Shown here: in pieces, positions 9,315-16,575 of the stretch
How the letters are laid out: every line of letters starts with the position of its first letter
Numbering within the stretch: the first letter of the stretch is position 1
IMG/VR virus record: IMGVR_UViG_3300030099_004448
Span: 62,001 to 126,000 of that record
Direction: 5' to 3' (one strand)
Length of the DNA stretch: 64,000 nt
Source of the DNA: a virus
Notes under the pieces: model-generated
Databases searched by the model: none
What the model was told of the DNA's origin: nothing
Seen by the model: only the letters and a program-made list of their open reading frames with translations
Program-made: the position numbers and the translations under genes

Positions 9315-9343
9315 TTGCCATACATCGTGCAATGATATATAAT
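9315..9343 (+). promoter_or_regulatory. Sigma70-type promoter
   Basis: TTGCCA (9315-9320), 17-base spacer, TATAAT (9338-9343); 22 bases before the next start codon. Near-consensus host-type promoter for the small-gene cluster 9366-10657. Confidence 0.85.
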
Positions 9344-9365
9344 ACGACCATAGTATCTTTTTATC

Positions 9366-9560
9366 ATGTATAAACCCTACTCCCCCGAGTGGAATAGATA
9401 TCGATATCTCAAAGAGGCTTTGGACACTTACCTCGATGATTATGTCGATAATGAAGTAATTCTTACTGACATTCTGACTATCTTAAACCAACGGTCAGAG
9501 AAAGCATACAATGAATTCACTCGCTTGAATGAATTGGGATCTATGTTAGAATCTAAATAA
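9366..9560 (+). CDS. Conserved small cyanophage protein, unknown function
   Basis: A 64-residue mostly helical protein beginning MYKPYSPEWNRYRYLKEALD. I recognise the opening as one that recurs among T4-like cyanophages, but no function is known to me. It is the first gene downstream of a strong host-type promoter, so probably expressed early. No membrane segment or cysteine. Confidence 0.7.
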   Translation: MYKPYSPEWNRYRYLKEALDTYLDDYVDNEVILTDILTILNQRSEKAYNEFTRLNELGSMLESK

Positions 9561-9581
9561 CACAGTTAGGAACACAACTTT

Positions 9582-9896
9582 ATGCTATCTACCGCATATC
9601 GTCTCCGACTGGAATCTATCTGTCAGTGTATTGCTAATAAAGAGCAAGTACCACTAGAGGATATGATCTGGGCGGAAAAACTTGCTAAGGCCCACACAAC
9701 TGCCAGAGACTGGCTGAACAAAGCTCGTCGTCACGCAGCACAGGACATTCAGGAAGGTAGCATGGATGATTTTATGAATAAGATGGGACTAGGCGACCCC
9801 GACCCATCTAATTACAAAACGGGGTTTGATGGTGCAGATGATATTAAAGATTGGTTCATGAGAGACAAACCCGATGATTGGAGACAAAGAGACTAA
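9582..9896 (+). CDS. Hypothetical protein, 104 residues
   Basis: Not recognised. The N-terminal 60 residues are helical (RLRLESICQCIANKEQVPLE, then AKAHTTARDWLNKARR) and the C-terminal 40 are acidic and Asp-rich with DWFMRDKPDDW. It sits in the early small-gene operon and its stop overlaps the next short gene (TAATG). Confidence 0.65.
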   Translation: MLSTAYRLRLESICQCIANKEQVPLEDMIWAEKLAKAHTTARDWLNKARRHAAQDIQEGSMDDFMNKMGLGDPDPSNYKTGFDGADDIKDWFMRDKPDDWRQRD

Positions 9897-10030
9897 TGAA
9901 TGATTTTTTAGATAATCTTGCTGCTCATCAGTATCAAAAAATGCATAGAAGAGAAGAAGTTGAAAATTTAAAAAAACAAATTCTTGAACTTCAAGCAGAA
10001 ATTTCAACTTTAAAAGCATCAAAACGATGA
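9896..10030 (+). CDS. Small coiled-coil protein, 44 residues
   Basis: A short frame starting in the TAATG overlap with the previous stop. The peptide is helical with a leucine heptad pattern (EEVENLKKQILELQAEISTL), so probably a small coiled coil. Support is the tight translational coupling, the regular heptads and the absence of any other gene in this stretch. Function unknown. Confidence 0.5.
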   Translation: MNDFLDNLAAHQYQKMHRREEVENLKKQILELQAEISTLKASKR

Positions 10031-10033
10031 GTA

Positions 10034-10228
10034 ATGATAATTGATTATGAATATAAACAGGTAGAAGTTCCTCACGAAATACTTGTGTTTTGTGATTACT
10101 TTACCTATAATGCAAAACGTGAAGATCTTAGATACATTGATTGTGTTTACATGCACATGGGTTTTTATGGCAATGATAAAGAACGTTTGAAGAAAATGCG
10201 TAATGAAATTTTACCTGTCTTTAAATGA
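10034..10228 (+). CDS. Hypothetical protein, 64 residues
   Basis: Not recognised. Aromatic-rich (Tyr and Phe about 17 percent), with KREDLRYIDCVYMHMGFYG in the middle and a basic C-terminus. It is followed immediately by a late-promoter-like motif, so it may be the last early gene of this small cluster. Confidence 0.5.
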   Translation: MIIDYEYKQVEVPHEILVFCDYFTYNAKREDLRYIDCVYMHMGFYGNDKERLKKMRNEILPVFK

Positions 10229-10235
10229 ATAAATA
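10227..10235 (+). promoter_or_regulatory. Candidate late promoter
   Basis: GAATAAATA, 21 bases before the ATG at 10257. Matches the ATAAATA late motif seen elsewhere in the window. Confidence 0.45.
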
Positions 10236-10256
10236 TTCCTACCCAAGAACAAATTA

Positions 10257-10415
10257 ATGAGTGGAGGAAACGTGGAGAAAAAAGTTCCCTGGAGTAAGCT
10301 ACACGAAATTTCCGACCAATTAAATGGTAAAATGACCCATATCACCTGTGTAGATCACACTGGCAGAGAATATAAAAGGATTGTAATCGAATACGAAGAG
10401 GAGAAACAAAAATGA
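10257..10415 (+). CDS. Small protein upstream of glutaredoxin, 52 residues
   Basis: An unrecognised short gene ending in the ATGA overlap with the glutaredoxin start. The peptide contains KVPWSKLHEISDQLNG, a short beta-like segment THITCVDHTGREYKRIVIEY and an acidic tail. A GGAGG at 10263-10267 lies 4 bases before an in-frame GTG at 10272, so the true start could be that GTG, giving 47 residues. Translational coupling supports it as a gene. Confidence 0.5.
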   Translation: MSGGNVEKKVPWSKLHEISDQLNGKMTHITCVDHTGREYKRIVIEYEEEKQK

Positions 10416-10657
10416 TCGACAACGCTTGCGTAGTTTACACTAACGGTAGTCAAGAGTGTGAAAGAGTTTGTGCGTTATTGAAACATCTTGGTGGTGAATA
10501 TCATGAGTATCGTTTAAATCAACACTTCACTCAAAGAGGATTTGAAGCCGAATTTGGATCAGAGGCTGAATATCCTCAAGTTGCCATCGGAGCAAAACAT
10601 ATTGGTAGTCTCAAAGAGGCACTGCAGTACATGAAAGAACAGGGAGTGTTCGCTTGA
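10412..10657 (+). CDS. Glutaredoxin-like protein
   Basis: An 81-residue thioredoxin-fold protein. Seen: VVYTNGSQEC (7-16) followed by a helix, a second beta-strand region and YPQVAIG with the cis-proline loop, then HIGSLKEALQYM. Aligning with T4 NrdC places C16 at the first active-site cysteine, while the position of the second is V19; C20 is one residue later. It may therefore act as a monothiol glutaredoxin or use a CxxxC pair. A role as electron donor to the phage ribonucleotide reductase (47-50.7 kb) is plausible but inferred. Confidence 0.75.
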   Translation: MIDNACVVYTNGSQECERVCALLKHLGGEYHEYRLNQHFTQRGFEAEFGSEAEYPQVAIGAKHIGSLKEALQYMKEQGVFA

Positions 10658-10658
10658 C

Positions 10659-10703
10659 GAACTGTCCACTCGGAGGGTTTCTACCCTCCTTTTTTTGTAT
10701 AAT
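10659..10703 (+). promoter_or_regulatory. Promoter with shared 11-base upstream element (VWA gene)
   Basis: GAACTGTCCAC at 10659-10669 and TATAAT at 10698-10703, with their starts 39 bases apart. The same pair with exactly the same distance occurs before cobS (16507 and 16546). There is no convincing -35 box, which fits an activator-dependent middle-type promoter. A terminator lies between the two elements. Confidence 0.5.
10672..10696 (+). terminator. Rho-independent terminator after glutaredoxin
   Basis: Perfect 7-bp stem GGAGGGT/ACCCTCC with a TTCT loop, then seven T. It ends the small-gene operon just before the promoter -10 of the next gene. Confidence 0.95.
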
Positions 10704-10724
10704 TGATTCATACGAGACAAACCT

Positions 10725-12866
10725 ATGAATCGCCACCAGATCAAATCTCAACTCGCCAAACTCCTCGCGACTGAGGATCTGGTGGTTGAACACAAACATG
10801 TCGAAACTGCATCCTTCAACGTCCACAGTCGTGTCCTGACCCTCCCTATGTGGGAGAAGGCATCCAACAGTGTCTATGACATGTTGGTGGGTCATGAGGT
10901 CGGACACGCTCTCTACACCCTTGACGAGAACTGGTTGGATCGGTACTACATGAATCCATCATTCTTCAATATCACAGAAGATGCACGGATTGAAAAGTTG
11001 ATGAAACGTAAGTATCCTGGTCTGCGTAAGTCCTTCTACAATGGATACCAGGAACTGTCTGAGAAAGACTTCTTTGATCTTGAGGGTCAGAACGTTTCTA
11101 AGATGGGACTTGCGGATCGAGTGAATCTGTATTTCAAGATTGGAAACTTCATTGAAGTTCCTTTCCATAATGATGAAGAAAAAGATATTGTCAAACAGAT
11201 TGGAGATGCAGAGACTTTTGAAGAAGCTCTGATCGCTGCACAAAGAATGTACGATTATTGCAATCAGAAGAAAGAGGAGAAGGAGACTGCGGTTCAACCT
11301 CCCGCACAGGTTCCTTCTGCAAGTAATAATGAGGAAAACAAGAATGAACCGATGGTTCCAAATCCTACTGATTCAGAACAGAAGTCTGAGTCTGACGAAA
11401 AGGAACAGAGTCAAGAATGGGAAGAGGAAGAGGTTGAAGAAGAACAGATTGAACTGGAGGAAAATACTTCTGATGATCTGGATGTGAAGACTGTTGATGG
11501 TCTTGAAGAAAAAATTCGTGATTTGGTAGATTCCAATGCTATCGAAACTTTCTATGTGGAAATTCCCAAAGTAGATCTCAAGAAAGTTATTGTTTCCAAC
11601 TCTGACGTTCATCAAGAGATCAATGAGTGGTGGAGAAAAACCGAAGAACACTATGGGGAACCTGATTCTTATGAAAAATTGTTTAGTGGTGTAGACGCAG
11701 AGTTCAAAAAATTCAAGAAGTCTGCACAGAAAGAAGTTGGTTATCTTGTTAAAGAGTTTGAGATGAAGAAATCTGCAGATGCATATTCACGAGCATCTAC
11801 GGCTCGCACTGGTGTTCTAGATTGTTCTAAACTTCATACTTACAAGTACAATGAAGATCTTTTCAGAAAAGTGACTCTCCTTCCTGATGGTAAAAATCAT
11901 GGATTGATCTTTGTTCTTGATTGGTCTGGATCTATGGGTAGTGTAATGCTCGACACCATCAAACAACTTTATAACCTGATTTGGTTCTGTAAGAAAGTTT
12001 CTATTCCCTTTGAGGTTTATGCTTTCACTAACGAGTGGTCTTATCGCGATTATGACAAAGACTATTATGTGGAAAAAATTCCTGGTTTCTTCAAAGTGGA
12101 TGAAACCTTCAATCTCATGAATCTGTTCACCCATAAAACTAATGGTCGAGATCTTGAACAACAGATGATCAACATGTTCAGGATTGCTGCACACTTCAGC
12201 TGCCGCAACTGGTCGGGTTATTTCTATCAGTATCCTAATCGTCTGAGTCTTTCTGGAACACCTCTCAATGAAGCTCTGATCTCACTGCACCAGATTATCC
12301 CTCAGTTCAAAACTCAAAATGAAGTTCAAAAAGTTCAGTGTGTTGTTCTCACGGATGGTGAAGCAAATGCTCTGAAGTATTACAAAGAGTTTCCGTCACG
12401 AAAGTCTGAGTCTGGTGAGCCTTACATTGGCGTGAATAATCCTTACTACAACGAAATTACTCTTCGAGATCGTAAACTTGGTAAGACTTATGGTTTCACT
12501 GGAGAATTTACCCAGTTCACTAATGTGATGCTTGAAAATCTTCGAGACAACTTCCCCAACACTAATCTTATTGGTATTCGTGTTTTGGATGGTCGGGATG
12601 CATGTAGCTTCATTCGTCGATACTATGGTGCAAACGGTTATTATGATAAGGTTGCAGAGTGGAAGAAAAATAAATCTTTTTCTATCGATGGTTCTGGATA
12701 TCAAAAGTACTTCGGATTGTCTTCAACTGCACTCTCCTCTGATTCTGAGTTTGAAGTGAAAGAAGATGCAACTAAAGCACAGATCAAAAGTGCTTTCAAA
12801 AAGTCTCTGAATTCTAAGAAAATGAATAAGAGAGTTCTTGGTGAATTCATTGATCTGGTTGCATAA
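10725..12866 (+). CDS. VWA-domain protein with metallopeptidase-like N-terminus
   Basis: A 713-residue protein often labelled 'peptidase' in cyanophages. The N-terminal domain has a zinc-peptidase-like H57-E58-V59-G60-H61 motif and a downstream E85-D-A-R-I-E90 that could give the third ligand. A very acidic low-complexity linker spans about 185-265. The C-terminal half is a von Willebrand A domain with a MIDAS D399-W-S-G-S403 and VLTDGEAN further on. The layout resembles CobT-type VWA proteins that work with MoxR/CobS AAA+ ATPases; a cobS-like gene lies 3.7 kb downstream with the same promoter layout. Substrate unknown; whether the HExxH-like site is catalytic is not shown. Confidence 0.8.
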   Translation: MNRHQIKSQLAKLLATEDLVVEHKHVETASFNVHSRVLTLPMWEKASNSVYDMLVGHEVGHALYTLDENWLDRYYMNPSFFNITEDARIEKLMKRKYPGLRKSFYNGYQELSEKDFFDLEGQNVSKMGLADRVNLYFKIGNFIEVPFHNDEEKDIVKQIGDAETFEEALIAAQRMYDYCNQKKEEKETAVQPPAQVPSASNNEENKNEPMVPNPTDSEQKSESDEKEQSQEWEEEEVEEEQIELEENTSDDLDVKTVDGLEEKIRDLVDSNAIETFYVEIPKVDLKKVIVSNSDVHQEINEWWRKTEEHYGEPDSYEKLFSGVDAEFKKFKKSAQKEVGYLVKEFEMKKSADAYSRASTARTGVLDCSKLHTYKYNEDLFRKVTLLPDGKNHGLIFVLDWSGSMGSVMLDTIKQLYNLIWFCKKVSIPFEVYAFTNEWSYRDYDKDYYVEKIPGFFKVDETFNLMNLFTHKTNGRDLEQQMINMFRIAAHFSCRNWSGYFYQYPNRLSLSGTPLNEALISLHQIIPQFKTQNEVQKVQCVVLTDGEANALKYYKEFPSRKSESGEPYIGVNNPYYNEITLRDRKLGKTYGFTGEFTQFTNVMLENLRDNFPNTNLIGIRVLDGRDACSFIRRYYGANGYYDKVAEWKKNKSFSIDGSGYQKYFGLSSTALSSDSEFEVKEDATKAQIKSAFKKSLNSKKMNKRVLGEFIDLVA

Positions 12867-12869
12867 ATA
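12862..12869 (+). promoter_or_regulatory. Candidate late promoter
   Basis: CATAAATA overlapping the VWA stop codon. It lies only 2 bases before ATG 12872 but 23 bases before ATG 12893, which would favour the later start for transcripts from here. Confidence 0.4.
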
Positions 12870-12871
12870 TT

Positions 12872-13060
12872 ATGAAATTAATAGGTAAACCCATGGGAAG
12901 ACTCTCTAGAGAACTATTGGGTGGTGGTGAACCAGCACCAGCACCAAAACCAGTAGCAAAGGCTGCACCGAAACCAGTTGCAAAACCAGAACCCAAAGAA
13001 CTAAAGGGTGAAGGTATGAAGACTGCTGCTTCTGAAGCACTCGGATCTGAAGACGAATAA
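12872..13060 (+). CDS. Small Pro/Ala/Lys-rich protein
   Basis: A 62-residue low-complexity protein: a short N-terminal part MGRLSRELLGGG followed by alternating PAPAPKPVAKAAPKP and an acidic end. Unrecognised. ATG 12893 (55 residues) is the better start if the overlapping late promoter is used. Such repeats usually form an extended, unstructured linker. It might be a virion component given the late-type motif, but this is inference only. Confidence 0.5.
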   Translation: MKLIGKPMGRLSRELLGGGEPAPAPKPVAKAAPKPVAKPEPKELKGEGMKTAASEALGSEDE

Positions 13061-13063
13061 ATA
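13055..13063 (+). promoter_or_regulatory. Candidate late promoter
   Basis: GAATAAATA ending 19 bases before ATG 13083, overlapping the stop codon of the preceding gene. Confidence 0.5.
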
Positions 13064-13082
13064 AAAGAAAACAGTGAAAACC

Positions 13083-13430
13083 ATGGACGCCCTCCAAACT
13101 TACGAAGTTATTAAAAACTATCTTCTAGAGAAAAAGTTTGCAACCACAGAAGAGGAAGCAAACGCTATTATTCTCAATATGGAGGAGTCCTGGTTTCAAC
13201 AAATTAATGAAGAAGAATCTGATCGTATGAAGGACCGCCGCATGGAGCGTGGTGGTGTTGGTGGTAATATTGATTACAGAAGACCACCTGCTGCACCAAA
13301 TACGTTTGGTAAGAAGAAACCTAGGAAAGATGGTATGTCTGCATTAGATAAAGTAAGAGCAGATATCGAAAAGAAATACGGTAAAGGTGCAATTATGGAC
13401 ACCAAGAAGAAAAAGGATAAAAAAGATTAA
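13083..13430 (+). CDS. Hypothetical protein, 115 residues
   Basis: Function unknown. The N-terminal 45 residues form helices (MDALQTYEVIKNYLLEKKF, then EEEANAIILNMEESWFQQI); the C-terminal half is basic, Gly/Pro-rich and ends in a lysine run. A GTG at 13074 is an alternative start; ATG 13083 is chosen because it gives a 19-base leader from the late-type motif. The basic tail could bind nucleic acid. Confidence 0.55.
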   Translation: MDALQTYEVIKNYLLEKKFATTEEEANAIILNMEESWFQQINEEESDRMKDRRMERGGVGGNIDYRRPPAAPNTFGKKKPRKDGMSALDKVRADIEKKYGKGAIMDTKKKKDKKD

Positions 13431-13453
13431 ACCGTAAAAACTGAACTTTTATT

Positions 13454-14410
13454 ATGAAATTCGCAGTATTCTATTTCAGGATGGAGGGTGGTAAGATCCT
13501 TCCAATTACCTTTGACTTACAATCAAATAGTCTTAGGGAAAAGTGGATTGAACAAATCCGAATTAAAGAACAAGAAGAAGATGCATATCTGAATCTTAAG
13601 ATCACCAATAAAAATGTTGAGGATCTTCCATACTTAAAAAACAAACTAAACAGTATTGTTTCTCATATCAATAAACTGTACGAAACTGATAGACTCCCTT
13701 TGTTGGAGGGAGATCCCAGTGACATCGATCAGGACAAACTGAATCATCTTCATGAAATGTTTGAAGAGTATGGGGAAGAATCTTTGGATCCAGAAAGATT
13801 CCTCAGTGAAGAAGCTCATGAGACTTGGTTGAGTTTAAATGAGTGGATTCATATTACCGAGATTGCTATGAAGACATCTCCTGATATGTTTCCGTGTTAT
13901 AGTTGCCTTTGTTCAATATATCCTGCATACCCAGGTGAACCGCTTGATGAAGGGGATAAATTATTCTTAGATAGTGAATTTGCTTGGGGATCTTTATATC
14001 TCGGATATAATACCTTAGGTAAAGATTACTCCCATGCGATGTGTGACGATGATGTTCGTGTAATCCAGAATGGTCAAGTAAAAATTCAAACTCTGTACAG
14101 TACTGAGTGTTGGTTAAATTTCTCTCAAACACCATATATGTACAAAACTATGGAAGAGGATTTTTATCAGTGGTATTTGGAACAAGATGAAGAAACTAGG
14201 GGAATGATTCCCATCCACGATAGGGATAAACTTGCTCTTGGTAGGTATTACCTTGGTAGAGTCATTATTGACGAAACCTTTACAAGATTTAATCCAGACC
14301 TGGATGCATGGAGACATGATCCAGAACTACAAAAACGTTGGAATATTGAAGTCTTTTCTAAAATAGAAGAGTTTATTGGTATTGAAATTAGAGATGAATC
14401 AGATTCTTGA
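13454..14410 (+). CDS. Hypothetical protein, 318 residues
   Basis: Unrecognised. It starts with a beta hairpin (MKFAVFYFRMEGGKILPITFDL), then a long helical region to about 130, and a C-terminal half with many aromatic residues including CYSCLCSIYPAYPGE near 155. The C-terminal part mentions conserved-looking acidic clusters (MCDDDVRV) but no motif I know. It overlaps the next gene by 17 bases and both are probably translated together. Confidence 0.6.
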   Translation: MKFAVFYFRMEGGKILPITFDLQSNSLREKWIEQIRIKEQEEDAYLNLKITNKNVEDLPYLKNKLNSIVSHINKLYETDRLPLLEGDPSDIDQDKLNHLHEMFEEYGEESLDPERFLSEEAHETWLSLNEWIHITEIAMKTSPDMFPCYSCLCSIYPAYPGEPLDEGDKLFLDSEFAWGSLYLGYNTLGKDYSHAMCDDDVRVIQNGQVKIQTLYSTECWLNFSQTPYMYKTMEEDFYQWYLEQDEETRGMIPIHDRDKLALGRYYLGRVIIDETFTRFNPDLDAWRHDPELQKRWNIEVFSKIEEFIGIEIRDESDS

Positions 14411-16505
14411 AAAATTTATTTCCACATCTAAATCTAAAGAGTGGGAACCTACATTACCGTTACCTGAAGATATTTGGGATTCGGATTGGCCTTATCTAAG
14501 TATAGACTTTAAGGACAATTTTGCGGAAATGTATCGCGAGTGTGTTCAGAATGATGACATGTTCGTTGGACATAGGGAAAAAGACAAACACCTCAGTTAT
14601 TCTCATGAAGGGTGGAAGGGGTTGACTTTGCATGGTCTACGTCCAGATGCCACTGAAAATTATGATCAGTATGGTGGAAGTCCAGACCAATATAGATGGA
14701 CGAGTGCATGTCAAAAATTTCCTGCATGTGTAAAATTTTTGAAGAAACTTGGATATCGTAGATTTGATCGAGTTCGGATCATGAAGATCGAACCTGGCGG
14801 TCACATCATGCCGCATGACGATGGAGAAGGTAGAATCTTTGGTCCTCTAAACATTGCAATCAATAATCCACAGGGTTGTGGTTTCTACTTCAAAGATCAT
14901 GGAGAAGTTCCATTCAAACAAGGCAGAGGAATGTTCCTGGACATTGGAAACACTCATGCCGTTTATAATAATAGTAGTAAACCCAGGTATCATTTCATAG
15001 TACACGGGGACATAAACCCTAAGTTGGTTGAGGGTGCATATAAACAACTTCAGATGAGGTTGGAAGACAAAGATAGAAAGATCTGTTATGGGATCTATAA
15101 TCAACTCGATAGAATTGAGAATACTGCAATGTATCTTCGATTCAAAGGTTCTTCATTGTTCTACCTCAAGAGGGCACATAAACAGTCTGATATTTTCTTT
15201 GGAGACTCTATCAAAGAACTCCTAGAGACAACCGCAGATGCTGGATATGATTATTGTGTAGTTCTCGCTGCAGGAACTATTCTCAAAAGTTTTGAATATG
15301 ATAGAGAGATCCGAAACTTTATTATGAAGGATAAGGATTTTGGTGTTGCTGGTCATTGTCTAATGAAACCAGATCATTGGGCAGAACTTCATCATCAGTT
15401 CTTTATTGTCAATCTTCATGCATGGAAGGAAGTTGGTAGACCTGACTTTGGTACATGGCAAGGAGAGTCTGAAGAACTCCTACCTGTTTTGGAAAGAAGT
15501 GAAGAGAACTTCCATCATGACTATACTCCTCTATGGGTAAGAGTTAATAAAGATAAGAAGAGAACTAAACAACCATTTGCCGGTCAGGGGTGGGAACTTC
15601 TCAAAGCAATGTTTGAAGGCGGTTGGTCCGTTGTTATGTTGAATGAAACACTAAGACATAACAAGTTTTACCATTATCCAGAGCACGAGACTTCTCGATA
15701 TGAACAGTCATTGAAAACTATGACGACTTACGATAGTCAGAACTGGAATCAAAAGAAATCTATTGAAGACGCTTTATCTGTAAAGGATCAAATTTGGTTG
15801 TTTAATAGTGAGGATATGCGTGTATCAAATGAGGGTACTTTTGATCTTGCTGTAAATACTGCAAGCGGATTTAAGATTTTTGATCTCTTCAGACAAAAGA
15901 AACTTAATCCAAAATCCAAAATTGTTGTTTACGATTTTAATCAACGAAGTCTCGCTTGGTATAGACACTTATATGAGTGGGGCAGTACACCTGGGTTTGT
16001 GCAGGATGATTTGGGTAAACGACATCTAAATCTACTTGAGTGTATGAAGACATTCCAATATAAAGAAAACTTCACTTGGATTGGCAAAACTCATATTCCT
16101 CCTGATGAACAGGGTGATCAACATGATGACATGACTATATTCAAAGATGTTTCATTCATCAAATCTCTGAAAGATACTATCAATTATTTTGGTGGGTCTC
16201 AAAATTTTATAAATTATTGGACATGGTTCAGAGCTTGCAATGTGGAGTTCAAGAAGATTGATCTCTACAAAGAAACGGATAAGTTCTGTAAGATATTCAC
16301 AGGTAAAGGTAGAAAGTTTGTAAATCTATCAAACATCTTTTCTACAGACGCAACAAATCTTCTATACGGTCATACCGAGGTCCAACTCGCTCAACAGAGA
16401 TGTCTGTTCAATCTTTATTTGATTGATCCTGAAATCGAAGTAACTCTGTATGATTACTGGAATCGATGGAAGTACGGTAAGGTGAAGGATCTCATAGACA
16501 GTTGA
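14394..16505 (+). CDS. Large fusion protein with N-terminal aspartyl/asparaginyl hydroxylase-like domain
   Basis: A 703-residue protein. Residues 80-210 form a double-stranded beta-helix with H141-x-D143 in MPHDDG, the strand GPLNIAINNPQGCGFYF, the distal H188 in NTHAVYNN and R198 ten residues later, as in aspartyl/asparaginyl beta-hydroxylases. The middle (about 230-450) looks alpha/beta, with a segment DAGYDYCVVLAAGTIL reminiscent of glycosyltransferase-type folds. The C-terminal third begins with DLAVNTASGFKIFDLFRQK and SKIVVYDFNQRSLAWYRHLY, which could be a Rossmann-type methyltransferase core. Only the first domain is firm. The start at 14394 lies within the end of the previous gene; ATG 14376 is an alternative. 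Confidence 0.65.
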   Translation: MNQILEKFISTSKSKEWEPTLPLPEDIWDSDWPYLSIDFKDNFAEMYRECVQNDDMFVGHREKDKHLSYSHEGWKGLTLHGLRPDATENYDQYGGSPDQYRWTSACQKFPACVKFLKKLGYRRFDRVRIMKIEPGGHIMPHDDGEGRIFGPLNIAINNPQGCGFYFKDHGEVPFKQGRGMFLDIGNTHAVYNNSSKPRYHFIVHGDINPKLVEGAYKQLQMRLEDKDRKICYGIYNQLDRIENTAMYLRFKGSSLFYLKRAHKQSDIFFGDSIKELLETTADAGYDYCVVLAAGTILKSFEYDREIRNFIMKDKDFGVAGHCLMKPDHWAELHHQFFIVNLHAWKEVGRPDFGTWQGESEELLPVLERSEENFHHDYTPLWVRVNKDKKRTKQPFAGQGWELLKAMFEGGWSVVMLNETLRHNKFYHYPEHETSRYEQSLKTMTTYDSQNWNQKKSIEDALSVKDQIWLFNSEDMRVSNEGTFDLAVNTASGFKIFDLFRQKKLNPKSKIVVYDFNQRSLAWYRHLYEWGSTPGFVQDDLGKRHLNLLECMKTFQYKENFTWIGKTHIPPDEQGDQHDDMTIFKDVSFIKSLKDTINYFGGSQNFINYWTWFRACNVEFKKIDLYKETDKFCKIFTGKGRKFVNLSNIFSTDATNLLYGHTEVQLAQQRCLFNLYLIDPEIEVTLYDYWNRWKYGKVKDLIDS

Positions 16506-16514
16506 GGAACTGTC
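16497..16514 (+). repeat. Perfect inverted repeat upstream of cobS
   Basis: GACAGTT/AACTGTC with a GAGG loop overlaps the stop of the preceding gene and half of the 11-base element GAACTGTCCAC. No T tract follows, so it is not a standard terminator; it may be an operator or an RNA stem. Confidence 0.5.
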
Positions 16515-16551
16515 CACAGACTGTCCCAGGACGGAGGAAGTGCGTTATAAT
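16507..16551 (+). promoter_or_regulatory. Promoter with shared 11-base upstream element (cobS)
   Basis: GAACTGTCCAC at 16507-16517 and TATAAT at 16546-16551; spacing identical to that before the VWA gene (10659/10698). No clear -35. The TATAAT lies 24 bases before ATG 16576, which argues against the GTG at 16540 as the start. Confidence 0.5.
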
Positions 16552-16575
16552 TTATTTGTTGAAACGACACAACTC

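Noticed and set aside
12900-13020. Short direct repeat (PAPKPVAK units) as a DNA repeat element
   Set aside because: It is an amino-acid low-complexity repeat within one gene, not a dispersed or tandem DNA repeat.
16540-16575. GTG 16540 as cobS start
   Set aside because: It would place the TATAAT of the likely promoter inside the coding region and lies only 2 bases from the GGAGG.
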